A stretch of DNA of 64,000 nucleotides from Desulfonatronum sp. SC1 (GCF_003046795.1 NZ_PZKN01000002.1:1-64000), one strand, 5' to 3'. Shown: positions 44,251 to 53,291, counted from the stretch's first letter. Translations and numbers: made by a program. The notes: generated by a model from the sequence alone, not told the origin.

Positions 44251-45111
44251 ATGCCCGGAATCGACTTGCATACCCACTCAACGGCCTCGGACGGCACCCT
44301 GGCGCCCACGGAACTGATTCAGGCGGCTAAAGATGCCGACCTGGAAGCCATTGCCCTGACGGATCACGACACCACAGGCGGACTGAAAGAGGCTGCCGCC
44401 GCGGCCGATGTAGCGGGAGTTGAGTTCATTCCCGGGTGCGAGTTGAGCGTGGTTTCCCAGAACGGCAACATGCATATTCTGGGTTACTGGATACCCATCG
44501 GCCCCAGCAAGCTGAGCGAGACGTTGCGCTTTTTGCGGGATCGCCGACATGAGCGCAATCATCTGATCATGGCCAAGCTTAAGGTCCTGGGCATGGATAT
44601 TTCCTACGACGATGTCCTGGCCATGTCCGGCGGGGATGCCGTGGGTCGTCCGCATATCGCCCAGGTTATGCATGCCAAGGGCTACGTTCGAGAGCTGAGC
44701 GACGCATTCAAGGACTACCTCGGCTCCGAGGGCAAAGCCTACGTTCCCAAGGAAAAACTCGGACCCCGCCGGGCTATCGAACTCCTGAAGTCCGTGGGCG
44801 CGACCGTGGTGCTGGCCCATCCGTTCCTGCTCGGGCTGAAGGGGGCGGATTTGCGCGGTGTGTTGAAGCAGCTCAAGGAATTTGGACTGGATGGTATTGA
44901 AGCCATCTATACGCTGCACCGGCCGGATCAGACACGACTTTATCTCGACATTGCTCGGGACATGGACTTCCTGGTCACCGGCGGTTCCGACTTCCACGGC
45001 GCGGTTAAGCCGAACGTTCGGCTGGGCTCGGGTTTTGGCGAGTTGTTCGTCCCCGCGTCCTTGCTGTCGACCATGAAGGAACACCGAGTCAAGCTCGGTC
45101 TGCCCGTTTAG
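44251..45111 (+). CDS. PHP-domain phosphoesterase (RNase AM-like)
   Basis: A 286-aa PHP enzyme. Metal-binding motifs run in order: DLHTHSTASDGTLAP (His7, His9, Asp14), LTDHDTTGG, PGCELSV, MHILGYW, VVLAHPFLL and the C-terminal GGSDFHGAVKP. The arrangement matches YciV/RNase AM, which trims 5' ends of rRNA and hydrolyses 3',5'-bisphosphonucleotides. No close operon partner; a gap of 120 bp separates it from flaG. The exact substrate is inferred from family only. Confidence 0.88.
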   Translation: MPGIDLHTHSTASDGTLAPTELIQAAKDADLEAIALTDHDTTGGLKEAAAAADVAGVEFIPGCELSVVSQNGNMHILGYWIPIGPSKLSETLRFLRDRRHERNHLIMAKLKVLGMDISYDDVLAMSGGDAVGRPHIAQVMHAKGYVRELSDAFKDYLGSEGKAYVPKEKLGPRRAIELLKSVGATVVLAHPFLLGLKGADLRGVLKQLKEFGLDGIEAIYTLHRPDQTRLYLDIARDMDFLVTGGSDFHGAVKPNVRLGSGFGELFVPASLLSTMKEHRVKLGLPV

Positions 45112-45225
45112 CGGTCGTTCAGTCCCTGTCCATCGTCCGGTCTTCACCAGCCTGCATTTGGGCGCGGAAACTTTTTCCGGTACCTTGTTCTTTCAGCTTC
45201 CTGACAACCCTTCCTCCTCGCCTTC

Positions 45226-46518
45226 ATGTCGTCATCCCCGTTCCGTCCGGAACTGTTGGCCCCTGCTGGGAACCTCGCCAAACTGAAGGTCGCGCTGCGT
45301 TACGGCGCGGACGCCGTTTACCTGGGTGGATCGGCTCTGAATCTCAGGGCCGGCACCGGAGGTTTTGATCGGGACGCCTTGCGTCACGCGGTGGCGCTGG
45401 CCCATTCCGCAGACGTTCGCGTCTATTATTGTCTGAATGCCTTTCCCCTGGAAACCGACCTGGATGCTGTCCGTAACGTCTTGGCAATGCTTGGCGAATT
45501 AACCCAGGACTCGCGGGTCGACGGATTGATCGTGGCCGACCCCGGGGTTTTCGCCCTGGCTCGGAAGTTTTTGCCGGACATGCCTCTGCACGTCAGCACC
45601 CAGGCCAATACCGGCAACAGCGAGGCGGTGGAGTTCTGGCGGGACTTGGGAGCCAGGCGCGTCAATCTGGCCAGGGAATTGACATTGAAGGATATTCGCG
45701 GCCTCCGGCGGGCCGTGTCCGGCAGAGCACCGGGCATGGAACTGGAAATGTTCGTGCATGGAGCCATGTGTCTGGCCCTGTCCGGGCGTTGCTCCCTGAG
45801 CGCCCACCTCAACGCCCGTTCGGCGAACAAGGGCGGCTGCACCCAACCCTGTCGCTTCGCCTACAAGCCTCGGGCCCTGGCCCTGACCGTGGAGGAGCAG
45901 CTCCGGCCCGGAGACGTTTTGTGGGAGGTATGGGAAGGGGAGGACTTTACGGCTTTTTTTAGCCCTCGAGATCTGTGCCTGGTCAAATATCTGCCCTGGC
46001 TCCAGCGCAACGGCGTCGACGCCTTGAAGATCGAGGGCCGGATGCGTTCCGCCGCGTATGTCGCGCTGACCTGCGACGTATACCGTTCGGCTTTGGACGA
46101 TTTGGGCCGAGGAAGTTTTAGGCCGGACCGTTATCTGCGTGAACTCGGGACCGCGTTGCATCGGCCCATGGATTCGGGCTTTTTTCTGCCCGGCGCTCCG
46201 GCCGTGACGGCGAATCGTTGGGAGTGTAGCGGCGACATGACCATGGTCGGACATTTGCTGCGGCGGGATGGACCTGGGCGCTGGACGACGCAGGTTCTGG
46301 ATCGTTGGGAAGCGACCGGACCCGTGGAACTGGTCCTGCCGGGCTTGCGTCGGTCGGTGCTGCGGTCTGGAGAGTACGGTCTGGAGAATGAGCGGGGAGA
46401 AGCGATGCGCTTGGCGCATCCCGGGCAACGGGTGGTCTTGTACTGCGAGCACCCGGAATGCGGTTCGGATATTTTTCTGCGTCAAACCCAGAATCAACCC
46501 AGGAAACAACCGCGATGA
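45226..46518 (+). CDS. Peptidase U32-family protein (RNA-modification type)
   Basis: A 430-aa protein. The N-terminal barrel shows PELLAPAGNLAKLKVALRYGADAVYLGG, and the U32 signature is complete: EMFVHGAMCLALSGRCSLS, SANKGGCTQPCR, then KIEGRMRSAAYV. The four conserved cysteines are present and may hold an Fe-S cluster. Several U32 proteins work in tRNA or 23S rRNA hydroxylation (TrhP, RlhA), so protease activity is doubtful. A short C-terminal domain follows. It is convergent with the Crp-like gene. Confidence 0.9.
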   Translation: MSSSPFRPELLAPAGNLAKLKVALRYGADAVYLGGSALNLRAGTGGFDRDALRHAVALAHSADVRVYYCLNAFPLETDLDAVRNVLAMLGELTQDSRVDGLIVADPGVFALARKFLPDMPLHVSTQANTGNSEAVEFWRDLGARRVNLARELTLKDIRGLRRAVSGRAPGMELEMFVHGAMCLALSGRCSLSAHLNARSANKGGCTQPCRFAYKPRALALTVEEQLRPGDVLWEVWEGEDFTAFFSPRDLCLVKYLPWLQRNGVDALKIEGRMRSAAYVALTCDVYRSALDDLGRGSFRPDRYLRELGTALHRPMDSGFFLPGAPAVTANRWECSGDMTMVGHLLRRDGPGRWTTQVLDRWEATGPVELVLPGLRRSVLRSGEYGLENERGEAMRLAHPGQRVVLYCEHPECGSDIFLRQTQNQPRKQPR

Positions 46519-46607
46519 CCACCCAGATCACCCTGACCCGTCCGTCTTCTCTGGCCACGATCTCCGCGTTCGCTTTCAGGCCGTCGGCTGGCGTAAGATG
46601 GTCGCGA

Positions 46608-47285
46608 TCAACTTGTGGCCATCTGCTCCAGACCTGTTTTATTCAACAATTTGATGGTCCGGCCCTGGACCTCGATCAATCCGGTTTCCGACATTTTTTT
46701 CAGGGTCCGGGAAAGGGTTTCCGGAGTGGTGCCCAGCAGGGTGGCCAACTGGCCTTTGGTCACGTCCAACTCCACCTGGTCCGCATGCGTCAGTTCCTCG
46801 CCGGCGTGCAGCAGGTAGGCGGCCAGTCTGGCGGGACTTTCCTTAAGGGATAAACTTTCCACCAGCTTCGTCAGCTGTCGCAGCCGCCTGGACAGATCGG
46901 CCAGCATGATCATGGCTAGATTCGGGTCGTTGGCCAGGAGGCGGCGAATGGCTCGCCTGGGAAAAAAAAGCGTGCGGGTTTCTCGCAAAGCATCCGCGTT
47001 GGCCGGGTAGGCTCCGCCGGAGTAGACCGGCACCTCGGCAAAAATTTCACCCGGCCCGACGAAGTGGAGCACCTGCTCCTTGCCCTCGAAGGACATTTTA
47101 TAGATCTTCACCTGCCCGGAAACCACGAGAAAAAAGCCCGCGGCGTCATCGCCTTCCGAAAAGATCAGATCACCGGGACGATAGGTTATGGGCTCGGCAA
47201 TCCTGGCTAAAGCCTGAATCTGACTTTCGGGAATCCCTTGAAAAACAGGGCTTTGGCTGAGCAGTAAAGCGGTGTCGTCGTGCAT
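46608..47285 (-). CDS. Crp/Fnr-family transcription regulator
   Basis: A 225-aa regulator. The cNMP-fold spans about 10-125 (VFQGIPESQIQALARIAEPITYRPGDLIFSEGD, VSGQVKIYKM). The helix-turn-helix is at about 170-200 (VTKGQLATLLGTTPETLSRTLKKMSETGLI). In the phosphate-binding loop the Arg-Ser of Crp is replaced (EVPVYSGGAYPANAD), so cAMP binding is unlikely; no N-terminal Fnr cysteines are seen. It may sense heme, NO or redox, as in other sulfate-reducer paralogues. GGGGGAAG precedes the ATG at 47285. It lies 20 bp after the DUF2156 gene, in one operon with sulP. Confidence 0.9.
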   Translation of the reverse strand: MHDDTALLLSQSPVFQGIPESQIQALARIAEPITYRPGDLIFSEGDDAAGFFLVVSGQVKIYKMSFEGKEQVLHFVGPGEIFAEVPVYSGGAYPANADALRETRTLFFPRRAIRRLLANDPNLAMIMLADLSRRLRQLTKLVESLSLKESPARLAAYLLHAGEELTHADQVELDVTKGQLATLLGTTPETLSRTLKKMSETGLIEVQGRTIKLLNKTGLEQMATS

Positions 47286-47305
47286 GGCGCTTCCCCCTTG
47301 ATAGA

Positions 47306-48202
47306 TCATGTACTCGACTGTTCCGCATCGACGAAGCGAACTCCGTATTTCTTCAAAAAGCGGATCGGATTGTAGGAGAGCTTGGCTTTGCGAAGCCCTT
47401 CGTCGTCCAGGTCCTGCTCACGGTTGACGTTTTCGAATCCGGTTGCGGCGTCGGCCAGGAACAGGTTGTTGATGGCCTGGTAGATGCCTTTGAACCTTGT
47501 ATCGCCTTTCTCGAAGTGAATGACCACGGTGTCGGATGTTAACGCTTCGGCCACGGTATACGCGACGATCTCGCCTTCTACCTCCAAAGCCCCGCCCATC
47601 AGTCCCGGGATACGGTCCCACTCCTTGAGCACGCGCTCGATGGCCGTGTTTTCGGCCTCCAAGGCGTCGGAATCGACGCATTCCTTCCAGGTGCACCAAT
47701 TGGACTGCATTTCCAGCACCCGCTCCACGCAGTCCATGTCCAGGGGGTGGTAGGCGGCTCGGTAGTTGCGTTGAAACTGGCGGAGCAGGTTTTTTTTCTT
47801 GTGAAAGCGATTGCCCTTGAGCTCAATCAGTTCCGAGACGGAATAGACGTAGTCCCATTGCCCTCGGGCTTCGCTCGGAATCATCCGTTCACCGAATGTT
47901 TTGCGCCATATTTCCGTCAGTTCCTCGGGAACGCGATGAAACGAGGCGTTGGCCAGACAGGGCCAGAGGGCGGCCCAGTCCACGTCGTTCCAGGGCCCCA
48001 CGGGGGCCCAGAGTTGAGGCTCCGGGTTTTGTTGGCGCAGCCAGACAAGATTTTCGTCAAAACACCATTCCAGGCCGTACTCCTCGGCCCATCCGAAAAT
48101 ATTGGCGAAACTGAGGTCCGACGTTTTTTGCGGACAGCAGCCCAGGAGAGCCAAGTAGCGCTCCTGATCATGCAATGTGATCTGCTGGAATTCAAGCGGC
48201 AT
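47306..48202 (-). CDS. DUF2156 / lysyl-phosphatidylglycerol-synthase C-terminal-like protein
   Basis: A GNAT-like protein of 298 residues: LEFQQITLHDQERYLALLGCC, then DLSFANIFGWAEEYGLEW, NRFHKKKNLLRQF and VIHFEKGDTRFKGIYQAINNLF with FENVNREQDLDDEGLRKAKLSY. The last motif is the hallmark of the LPG_synthase_C (DUF2156) fold. It probably transfers an aminoacyl or acyl group; substrate unknown. The start is uncertain: the open frame extends to 48325, overlapping sulP, but homology-like sequence begins at the ATG at 48202. Middle gene of sulP-DUF2156-crp. Confidence 0.82.
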   Translation of the reverse strand: MPLEFQQITLHDQERYLALLGCCPQKTSDLSFANIFGWAEEYGLEWCFDENLVWLRQQNPEPQLWAPVGPWNDVDWAALWPCLANASFHRVPEELTEIWRKTFGERMIPSEARGQWDYVYSVSELIELKGNRFHKKKNLLRQFQRNYRAAYHPLDMDCVERVLEMQSNWCTWKECVDSDALEAENTAIERVLKEWDRIPGLMGGALEVEGEIVAYTVAEALTSDTVVIHFEKGDTRFKGIYQAINNLFLADAATGFENVNREQDLDDEGLRKAKLSYNPIRFLKKYGVRFVDAEQSST

Positions 48203-48312
48203 GGTGGGGTCGGTTTTATGTTTCGTCATGGGCATGTTGGCGGTCATGGTTTGAAGTGAGCGGATGAAAAAGCGCGATGACGTCGGCGTCGGGGGGCGTT
48301 GCGGTTTGTGTG

Positions 48313-50571
48313 TCAGGGAGTCCATTCCGTGGACCGGAGGTCTGTGGCTAAGTTGGCGATCAGAGCGGCGACCACAAGGCGATGGATTTTTCGGGCCGCT
48401 TCGGGGGTGATATTCTCCAACTCCAGAAAAGCCTTCGGTGTAAGTAGAGCGATTTGTACGGTGGACTCGGCTTGGTAGCCGTGGGAGGAACGCCAGGTGC
48501 CGTAGGCCGCGGGTTCGCTGAAAAAAGAGCCCGGTCCCAAGGTCCGCAACGTGCTGCTGCCTCCCGAGGTGTCCGTAAATCGTTCCAGAACCGCGCCTTG
48601 GCGCACGAATATTATTCCTGGACCAAGATCGCCCTGACCGAGGAGCGTCTGGCCCGGGGGGAAGGTTTGAGATTCAAGATAGGGTTCGATCGCGCTGAGC
48701 AAACTCTCGATTGTTTCCTGGCGGTTCAATTCGGACAACAGTTCGTCCGCCACGGTGTCGAACAGTTCGTCCCGGTCGTGTTGGGCCTGTTCCGACTGTT
48801 CGGCTAGGGCGGCGTGAGCGGAGCGGATGATGTCGTCTTCGCACCACTCCAGCGCCGTGTTGCCGCTGGGGAACACGTTGTACGATCGGGCCTGGTCTTC
48901 GCCGCCGATCTGCCTGAGCAGGTCCGTGAACAGGTCCGGTGGCCCGGCCAGAAGAAAAGCGACGTTTCGCGAGGACATTCGCTGAGCCAGTCGGACGAAG
49001 TTGTTGACCGCGGAGACATCGAACCCGGAAACATTCTGAAAATCGACGAGAATGTAGCGTGTGGAGTCGTCATGCAGCGCCTCCATGACGGACGTGGTCA
49101 ATGAGTTCACGGAGCCGAAAAAGAGAAAGCCGTTGAGCTTGAAAAGACGCGCGCCGCGTCCATGAACGGTCAGCAGATGCTGATGAGGAATCGGACGGGA
49201 CTTGCGACTGCGGGTCCGGGAAATGTTGGATACGGCCTCAATGGCCGGGATACGGCTGATTTTGGCCGTGAACAGGGCCACCGTGGCCAAAAGGCCCAGC
49301 AGGACGCCTTGGAGGTAGCCGAAAACGCCGATGGTAGCGAAGACGGTGAGCACCACGATATAGTCCGGTCGCGGCATGCGTTTGCGGGTATCCACGATCC
49401 AGTCGGATATAAAGAACAACCCGATCAGGAGCAGGAAACCGCCCAAAAGGGCCTTGGGAAAAATGGAAAGAACCTGTCCGCCGAAGAGGAGCGTCCCGGC
49501 CAGGACCAGCGCGGCGGTCAGTCCGACGATGCGCGTGTCCGCGCCGGTTTTGAAACCGAGCATGGACAGGCTCAACGCGCTGTACCCGGCGTGGGATCCG
49601 GTCAGGGCGGCCAGGGCGTTGCCCCCGCTGTTGACCAGCAGCTCCCGGTTTAGGTCCAGGTCACGACGGGCGGCCAGTTCGATGCCTCCGGTGTTCAGCA
49701 GTAGACCGAGCAAGGCGATGAACGGGATGACGGCCAAGGTGGGAATTTCTCGTACAAGGGCGGCCCACTGGACATGTTGCAGGTCCAGTGGAGTAAATGG
49801 AGGCCAGATGTTGGCCGAGGAGAAGGACGAAAAAAACAATCTGAGTTCTCGGGCTTGGGCCATGTCCAGGCCGAGAAGCGGGAGGGCCGCATGGTACAGA
49901 ACCAAGGCGACGACCATGGAGCCGGGGAGGATCAGGAAATGGGACCAGCGGCGCAGGCCAAAAAACAGCAGCCCCGCGTAAACGACTCCAGGCGCCCAGA
50001 ACGGAAGGAGCTCGCGGGACAATAAAGATGGCAGGGCGTCCCACGACAGGGAGATTCCGGTCATCACCTCCAGGCTGCCCTTGGTCAGCAGCCATCCGGT
50101 CCCGGCCAGAAAACCGGCCACCACAGGATAGGGCGTGAAACGGATGTAATCGGCCAGTTTTTTTTTCGCGACCAGGAAGAAAAAGGCGGCCGTGGCCAGG
50201 GTGGAAAGCATCAGGGCCGCCACCACGGTGATGAAAGCCTCTTCCGTGTGGCCCATGCCCAAGGTGGCGGCGATGCCCGCCGCCGCTCCGGTAAAAATGG
50301 CCACCGGAGCATCCTGGGGCAGGTTGACGTTGGAACGAAAACCGCTGAACAGGGCCGTCACCGCGAGCAGCACCGCGCCTCCGGCCAGGGTGAGCCCCAT
50401 GCCGCGCTGGGCGTGGGATTCCAGTGGGCCGGAAAAGATCATCGCGGCCAAGGAAATTTGGATCACGATCGCCATTAGGCTGATGACCAGCCCGATGCTG
50501 ATGCCGGCCAGGGCTTTGGGCGATCCCAGGTCTGTTAGGATATCCCTTGGTAATAGCGATATTTTGGCCAT
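48313..50571 (-). CDS. SulP anion transporter with STAS and cyclic-nucleotide-binding domains
   Basis: A 752-aa membrane protein. About 11-12 helices (1-420) show SulP features (LPQDAPVAIFTGAAAGIAAT, NALAALTGSHAGYSALSLSMLGFKTG, PKALLGGFLLLIGLFFI). A STAS domain at about 445-545 follows (YILVDFQNVSGFDVSAVNNF), then a cNMP-binding-fold domain at about 620-740 (PPGQTLLGQGDLGPGIIFVRQGAV, GPGSFFSEPAAYG). The substrate may be sulfate or bicarbonate. The appended cNBD is unusual and suggests ligand-gated transport. The start ATG at 50571 gives a normal SulP N-terminus; a longer ORF is rejected. First gene of an operon with DUF2156 and Crp-like genes. Confidence 0.88.
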   Translation of the reverse strand: MAKISLLPRDILTDLGSPKALAGISIGLVISLMAIVIQISLAAMIFSGPLESHAQRGMGLTLAGGAVLLAVTALFSGFRSNVNLPQDAPVAIFTGAAAGIAATLGMGHTEEAFITVVAALMLSTLATAAFFFLVAKKKLADYIRFTPYPVVAGFLAGTGWLLTKGSLEVMTGISLSWDALPSLLSRELLPFWAPGVVYAGLLFFGLRRWSHFLILPGSMVVALVLYHAALPLLGLDMAQARELRLFFSSFSSANIWPPFTPLDLQHVQWAALVREIPTLAVIPFIALLGLLLNTGGIELAARRDLDLNRELLVNSGGNALAALTGSHAGYSALSLSMLGFKTGADTRIVGLTAALVLAGTLLFGGQVLSIFPKALLGGFLLLIGLFFISDWIVDTRKRMPRPDYIVVLTVFATIGVFGYLQGVLLGLLATVALFTAKISRIPAIEAVSNISRTRSRKSRPIPHQHLLTVHGRGARLFKLNGFLFFGSVNSLTTSVMEALHDDSTRYILVDFQNVSGFDVSAVNNFVRLAQRMSSRNVAFLLAGPPDLFTDLLRQIGGEDQARSYNVFPSGNTALEWCEDDIIRSAHAALAEQSEQAQHDRDELFDTVADELLSELNRQETIESLLSAIEPYLESQTFPPGQTLLGQGDLGPGIIFVRQGAVLERFTDTSGGSSTLRTLGPGSFFSEPAAYGTWRSSHGYQAESTVQIALLTPKAFLELENITPEAARKIHRLVVAALIANLATDLRSTEWTP

Positions 50572-50730
50572 TGGATGGAACGTAAAGGGGCTTTGGGCTG
50601 AAGAAAGCGGTCTTTGGTTTGAACAACTCGTTAAAACCGGATGGCGTGTAATTAGGCCTGAATCGCGGATTGCGCAAGGATGCGCCTGGCGGATCATTAC
50701 GGCGTGTTTTTCAAATTCGCTTCCTTCCCC

Positions 50731-50758
50731 TTGCTAAATCCATAGCGATCATTATAAT
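50731..50758 (+). promoter_or_regulatory. Sigma-70 promoter of ssrA
   Basis: TTGCTA (50731-50736), a 16-bp spacer, then a perfect TATAAT (50753-50758). The start would be about 7 bp upstream of the mature tmRNA 5' end. Confidence 0.75.
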
Positions 50759-50771
50759 AGTACTTCCCTTC

Positions 50772-51130
50772 GGGGGCGCCCTGGTTTCGACGGGGATGAT
50801 GAAACCACGGCTGCAGGCCGAGGTGCTGCGAGGCCTCGTAAAACACGCAGCAGGCATTCAACTGCCAACGATCACGAATACGCCCTGGCTGCTTAAGACA
50901 GCCAGCGTTTCTCCGGCCCATCGCCTGGTAAGCCGATAGAAGCGACGACACTTCAGGCTGGCGTTGATTCCTTTGTTCGTCGGGAGTCAAAGCGAGACAC
51001 AGACGAACTGGCCGCGGGGCCGCCCGGACAGGGGCAATCCCCAAGGCGAGAACTAAAACCTGTCCTAAGCCTGTAGACGTCGCTGGCGGACCGTTCTCGG
51101 ACGGGGGTTCGATTCCCCCCGCCTCCACCA
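50772..51130 (+). ncRNA. ssrA: Transfer-messenger RNA (tmRNA)
   Basis: A one-piece tmRNA of 359 nt. The 5' end GGGGGCG pairs with CGCCTCC before the 3' ACCA, including the tmRNA-typical G-U at the third pair. The T-arm GGGGGTTCGATTCCCCC is present, and the 5' side shows the conserved CTGGTTTCGACGGGG. The tag reading frame (50864-50896) encodes ANDHEYALAA and ends in TAA, the AlaAla end marking stalled products for proteolysis. It acts with SmpB in ribosome rescue. It has its own promoter and terminator. Confidence 0.98.
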
Positions 51131-51147
51131 AAATCATATCGCAACAG

Positions 51148-51190
51148 CCCGTCTTCCTGGATCATTCTCCGGGGGGGCGGGTTTTGTTTT
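51148..51190 (+). terminator. Probable ssrA terminator
   Basis: CCCGTCTTCC (51148-51157) can pair, with G-U wobbles, with GGGGGGCGGG (51172-51181), followed by TTTTGTTTT. It starts 18 bp past the tmRNA CCA end. Confidence 0.65.
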
Positions 51191-51537
51191 CCCTTTTGAG
51201 CCGAAGAAGAACACGAAAAATTTTGCCTGAGCATGTGAGCAGGCCAACTGGTTCGACATTTTTCTTGTCTTTGCGGTTATCAGAAGTTGTTCCTTTCGCC
51301 TTTGTTCGAAAAAGGAAAGAACATGTTAAAGACGAACTACGCTCAAATCGCGTATTGTTCCGGCTTGCTGAATACTCGGGTCGCAGAAAATGACGCCGAT
51401 GGGCTGGAAATCCGGGGCGAGTCGGGTGCAACGGATGAGCTCGGCGGGGAAAGCCGCTCCGAGGATGTGCTGGAGGGAGTCGTCGCCATCGTGGACAGCT
51501 TGGACGAATGGCAAAAGCCGGGAGGGAGGAGCGGGCC
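51191..51537. other. Gene-poor stretch between ssrA and the heme cluster
   Basis: About 350 bp without a supported gene. Overlapping ORFs of 62 aa (minus, 51326-51514) and 99 aa (plus, 51287-51586) exist, but neither has a ribosome site or recognisable motif. The minus one (containing HILGAAFPAELIRCTRLAPD) could be a remnant. Confidence 0.35.
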
Positions 51538-51999
51538 TCAGTCTTGGTCGTTTTCGGCCATGGGAAAGTCCACCTTGATCTTGTAGGTCTTTTCCGCGGG
51601 CAGATTCAGGATTTCGATGCCGGTCCTGGCCGTGATCTCGGCCAGGGTTTCGCGGACTTTGTCCACGCTGGGCGCGATGAGGGTGAACCAGATGTTGTAC
51701 ATGTGCTGGCGCAGGTAGTTGTGGGTCACGCCGGGGTGGCGGTTCACCTCGGAAGTGAACTGGTCCAGTTTGTCTTCCGGAACCTGGGCCGCGCAGAGGG
51801 TGCTGGTCCAGCCCAGCTTGCGGGATTGGAAATTGGCGCCGATGCGGCGGATGATGCCCTTGCCCTTGAGGGCGCGAACCCGGGCCAGGGCCTCGGCCTC
51901 TGTCAGGCCGAATTGTTCGCCGATCAGGGCGTAGGGCCGCTGGTCCAGGGGGAAGTCGGTCTGGATCAGGTCCAGGATTTTCTTGTCAATCGCGTCCAT
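51538..51999 (-). CDS. Siroheme decarboxylase subunit (AhbA/AhbB family)
   Basis: A 153-aa Lrp/AsnC-fold protein: N-terminal winged-helix MDAIDKKILDLIQTDFPLDQRPYALIGEQFGLTEAEALARVRAL, RRIGANFQSRKLGW, then the ligand-domain motif HPGVTHNYLRQHMYNIWFTLIAP. The HNY...YN.WF pattern is typical of NirDLHG and AhbA/B decarboxylases, not of DNA-binding Lrp. With its partner subunit it converts siroheme to 12,18-didecarboxysiroheme, the first dedicated step of the alternative heme route. It lies 30 bp after ahbD. Which of the two subunits this is cannot be told with certainty. Confidence 0.87.
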   Translation of the reverse strand: MDAIDKKILDLIQTDFPLDQRPYALIGEQFGLTEAEALARVRALKGKGIIRRIGANFQSRKLGWTSTLCAAQVPEDKLDQFTSEVNRHPGVTHNYLRQHMYNIWFTLIAPSVDKVRETLAEITARTGIEILNLPAEKTYKIKVDFPMAENDQD

Positions 52000-52029
52000 G
52001 GTCTGTTCCTTGTTTTGTTCCTCGGGCTA

Positions 52030-53247
52030 TCACTTCCCGGCCTTCTTCGGCTGATACGTACACAACGGCTCCTCGGCCAGATAATGGCCGCTCATGGTCT
52101 GGGCCCGGGCCCGGCATCCGGCGCAGACCTTGTGAAATTCGCAGACCCCGCACTTGCCATGGTAGGTCTTCTGGTCGCGAAACTCCAGGAACTGTTTCGA
52201 CTTCCTCCAGATTTCCGGAAATGGTGTGGTCCGGACCTGACCGCAGTCCAACTCCAGATAGCCGCAGGGCTGAACCTGGCCGGTATGGGAGATGAAGCAG
52301 AACCCCGTGCCGCCCAGACAGCCCCGGCTGACCGCGTCCAGGCCGAAGTTGTCCATGGTCACCGGAATGCCGTCCTCTTTGGCTCGCTGGCGCAGGATGC
52401 GATGGTAGTGGGGCGCGCAGGTGGCCTTGAGCTGCATTTTGGTGGTCTTGCGGAAATCATAGAACCAGTTGAGCACCTCTTCGTATTCCTCGCCGGAAAT
52501 CACCTCCCGGCCCAGGTTCGCGCCCCGGCCCGTGGGCACCAGCAGGAAAATATGCCACGCCGCCGCGCCCAGCTTTTCGGCCAGGTGGAAGATCTCCTTG
52601 AACTGGCCCAGGTTGTTCCGGGTCACGGTGGTGTTGATCTGAAAGGGCAGGCCCACGTCCTTGAAGTGCTCGATGGCCCGCAAGGCTCCGTCAAACGCTC
52701 CCTGCACCCCCCGAAAGACGTCGTGACTGGCGGCGTCCGGCCCGTCCAGGGAAATGCTGGCCCGCTGGATTCCGGCCTCTTTCATCTTCCGGGCCACGTC
52801 CGCGGTGACCAGGGTGCCGTTGGGGGCCATCACGCAGCGCAGGCCCTTGGCGTCGGCATAGCGGACCAGCTCGAAGATGTCCGGCCGGAGCAACGGCTCC
52901 CCGCCGGTGAAAATAATGATCGGGTCCCCGACCTCCGGGAAGGTGTCGATCAACGCCTTGGCATCCTCGGTGGAAAACTCGCCCGGATACGGCTCCATAT
53001 GCGCCTCGGCCCGGCAATGCTTGCAGGCCAGGTTGCAGGACCGGGTCACTTCCCAGGCGATCAGGCGACAGGGCGGCGAGCCGTCGGGCAGGGTTTTGGG
53101 CATGCCCGAGAGGCCTTGTGGATGGCCGACGGGATGGCCTTGCGGATGATCGGAAGGATGCTCGGAAGGATGCTCGGAAGGATGCTCTGGCGAGCGGGCA
53201 CCATGAGGGATGCTTTGATTTTTATTCATGGAGTGGGAGTGCTGCAT
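52030..53247 (-). CDS. ahbD: Heme synthase AhbD (radical SAM)
   Basis: A 405-aa radical SAM enzyme with the cluster motif CNLACKHC (Cys71, 75, 78), FTGGEPLLRPD, SISLDGPDAASHDVFRGV, and a C-terminal SPASM-like domain with CGY, CGVCEFHKVCAGCRARAQ and CTYQP for extra Fe-S clusters. It oxidatively decarboxylates Fe-coproporphyrin III to heme. The first 48 residues are unusual: a His-rich run of EHPS/HPQG repeats encoded by tandem 12-bp DNA repeats. The true start could be the ATG at codon 7 or 49 (MPKTLPDGSPPCRL). Operon neighbours are hemB, ahbC and the decarboxylase subunit. Confidence 0.92.
   Translation of the reverse strand: MQHSHSMNKNQSIPHGARSPEHPSEHPSEHPSDHPQGHPVGHPQGLSGMPKTLPDGSPPCRLIAWEVTRSCNLACKHCRAEAHMEPYPGEFSTEDAKALIDTFPEVGDPIIIFTGGEPLLRPDIFELVRYADAKGLRCVMAPNGTLVTADVARKMKEAGIQRASISLDGPDAASHDVFRGVQGAFDGALRAIEHFKDVGLPFQINTTVTRNNLGQFKEIFHLAEKLGAAAWHIFLLVPTGRGANLGREVISGEEYEEVLNWFYDFRKTTKMQLKATCAPHYHRILRQRAKEDGIPVTMDNFGLDAVSRGCLGGTGFCFISHTGQVQPCGYLELDCGQVRTTPFPEIWRKSKQFLEFRDQKTYHGKCGVCEFHKVCAGCRARAQTMSGHYLAEEPLCTYQPKKAGK
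53151..53186. repeat. 12-bp tandem repeat coding for EHPS units
   Basis: CGGAAGGATGCT is repeated three times exactly, with degenerate copies on either side, inside the 5' end of ahbD. On the coding strand it encodes Glu-His-Pro-Ser units. Confidence 0.9.
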
Positions 53248-53291
53248 AGTGTTCAGGATATGAAAGATGAATTAAAAAGATTGGAGCACAG

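Noticed and set aside
46515-46607. Possible gene start overlapping the U32 stop as ATGA
   Set aside because: The reading frame runs antisense into the Crp-like gene and shows no protein character.
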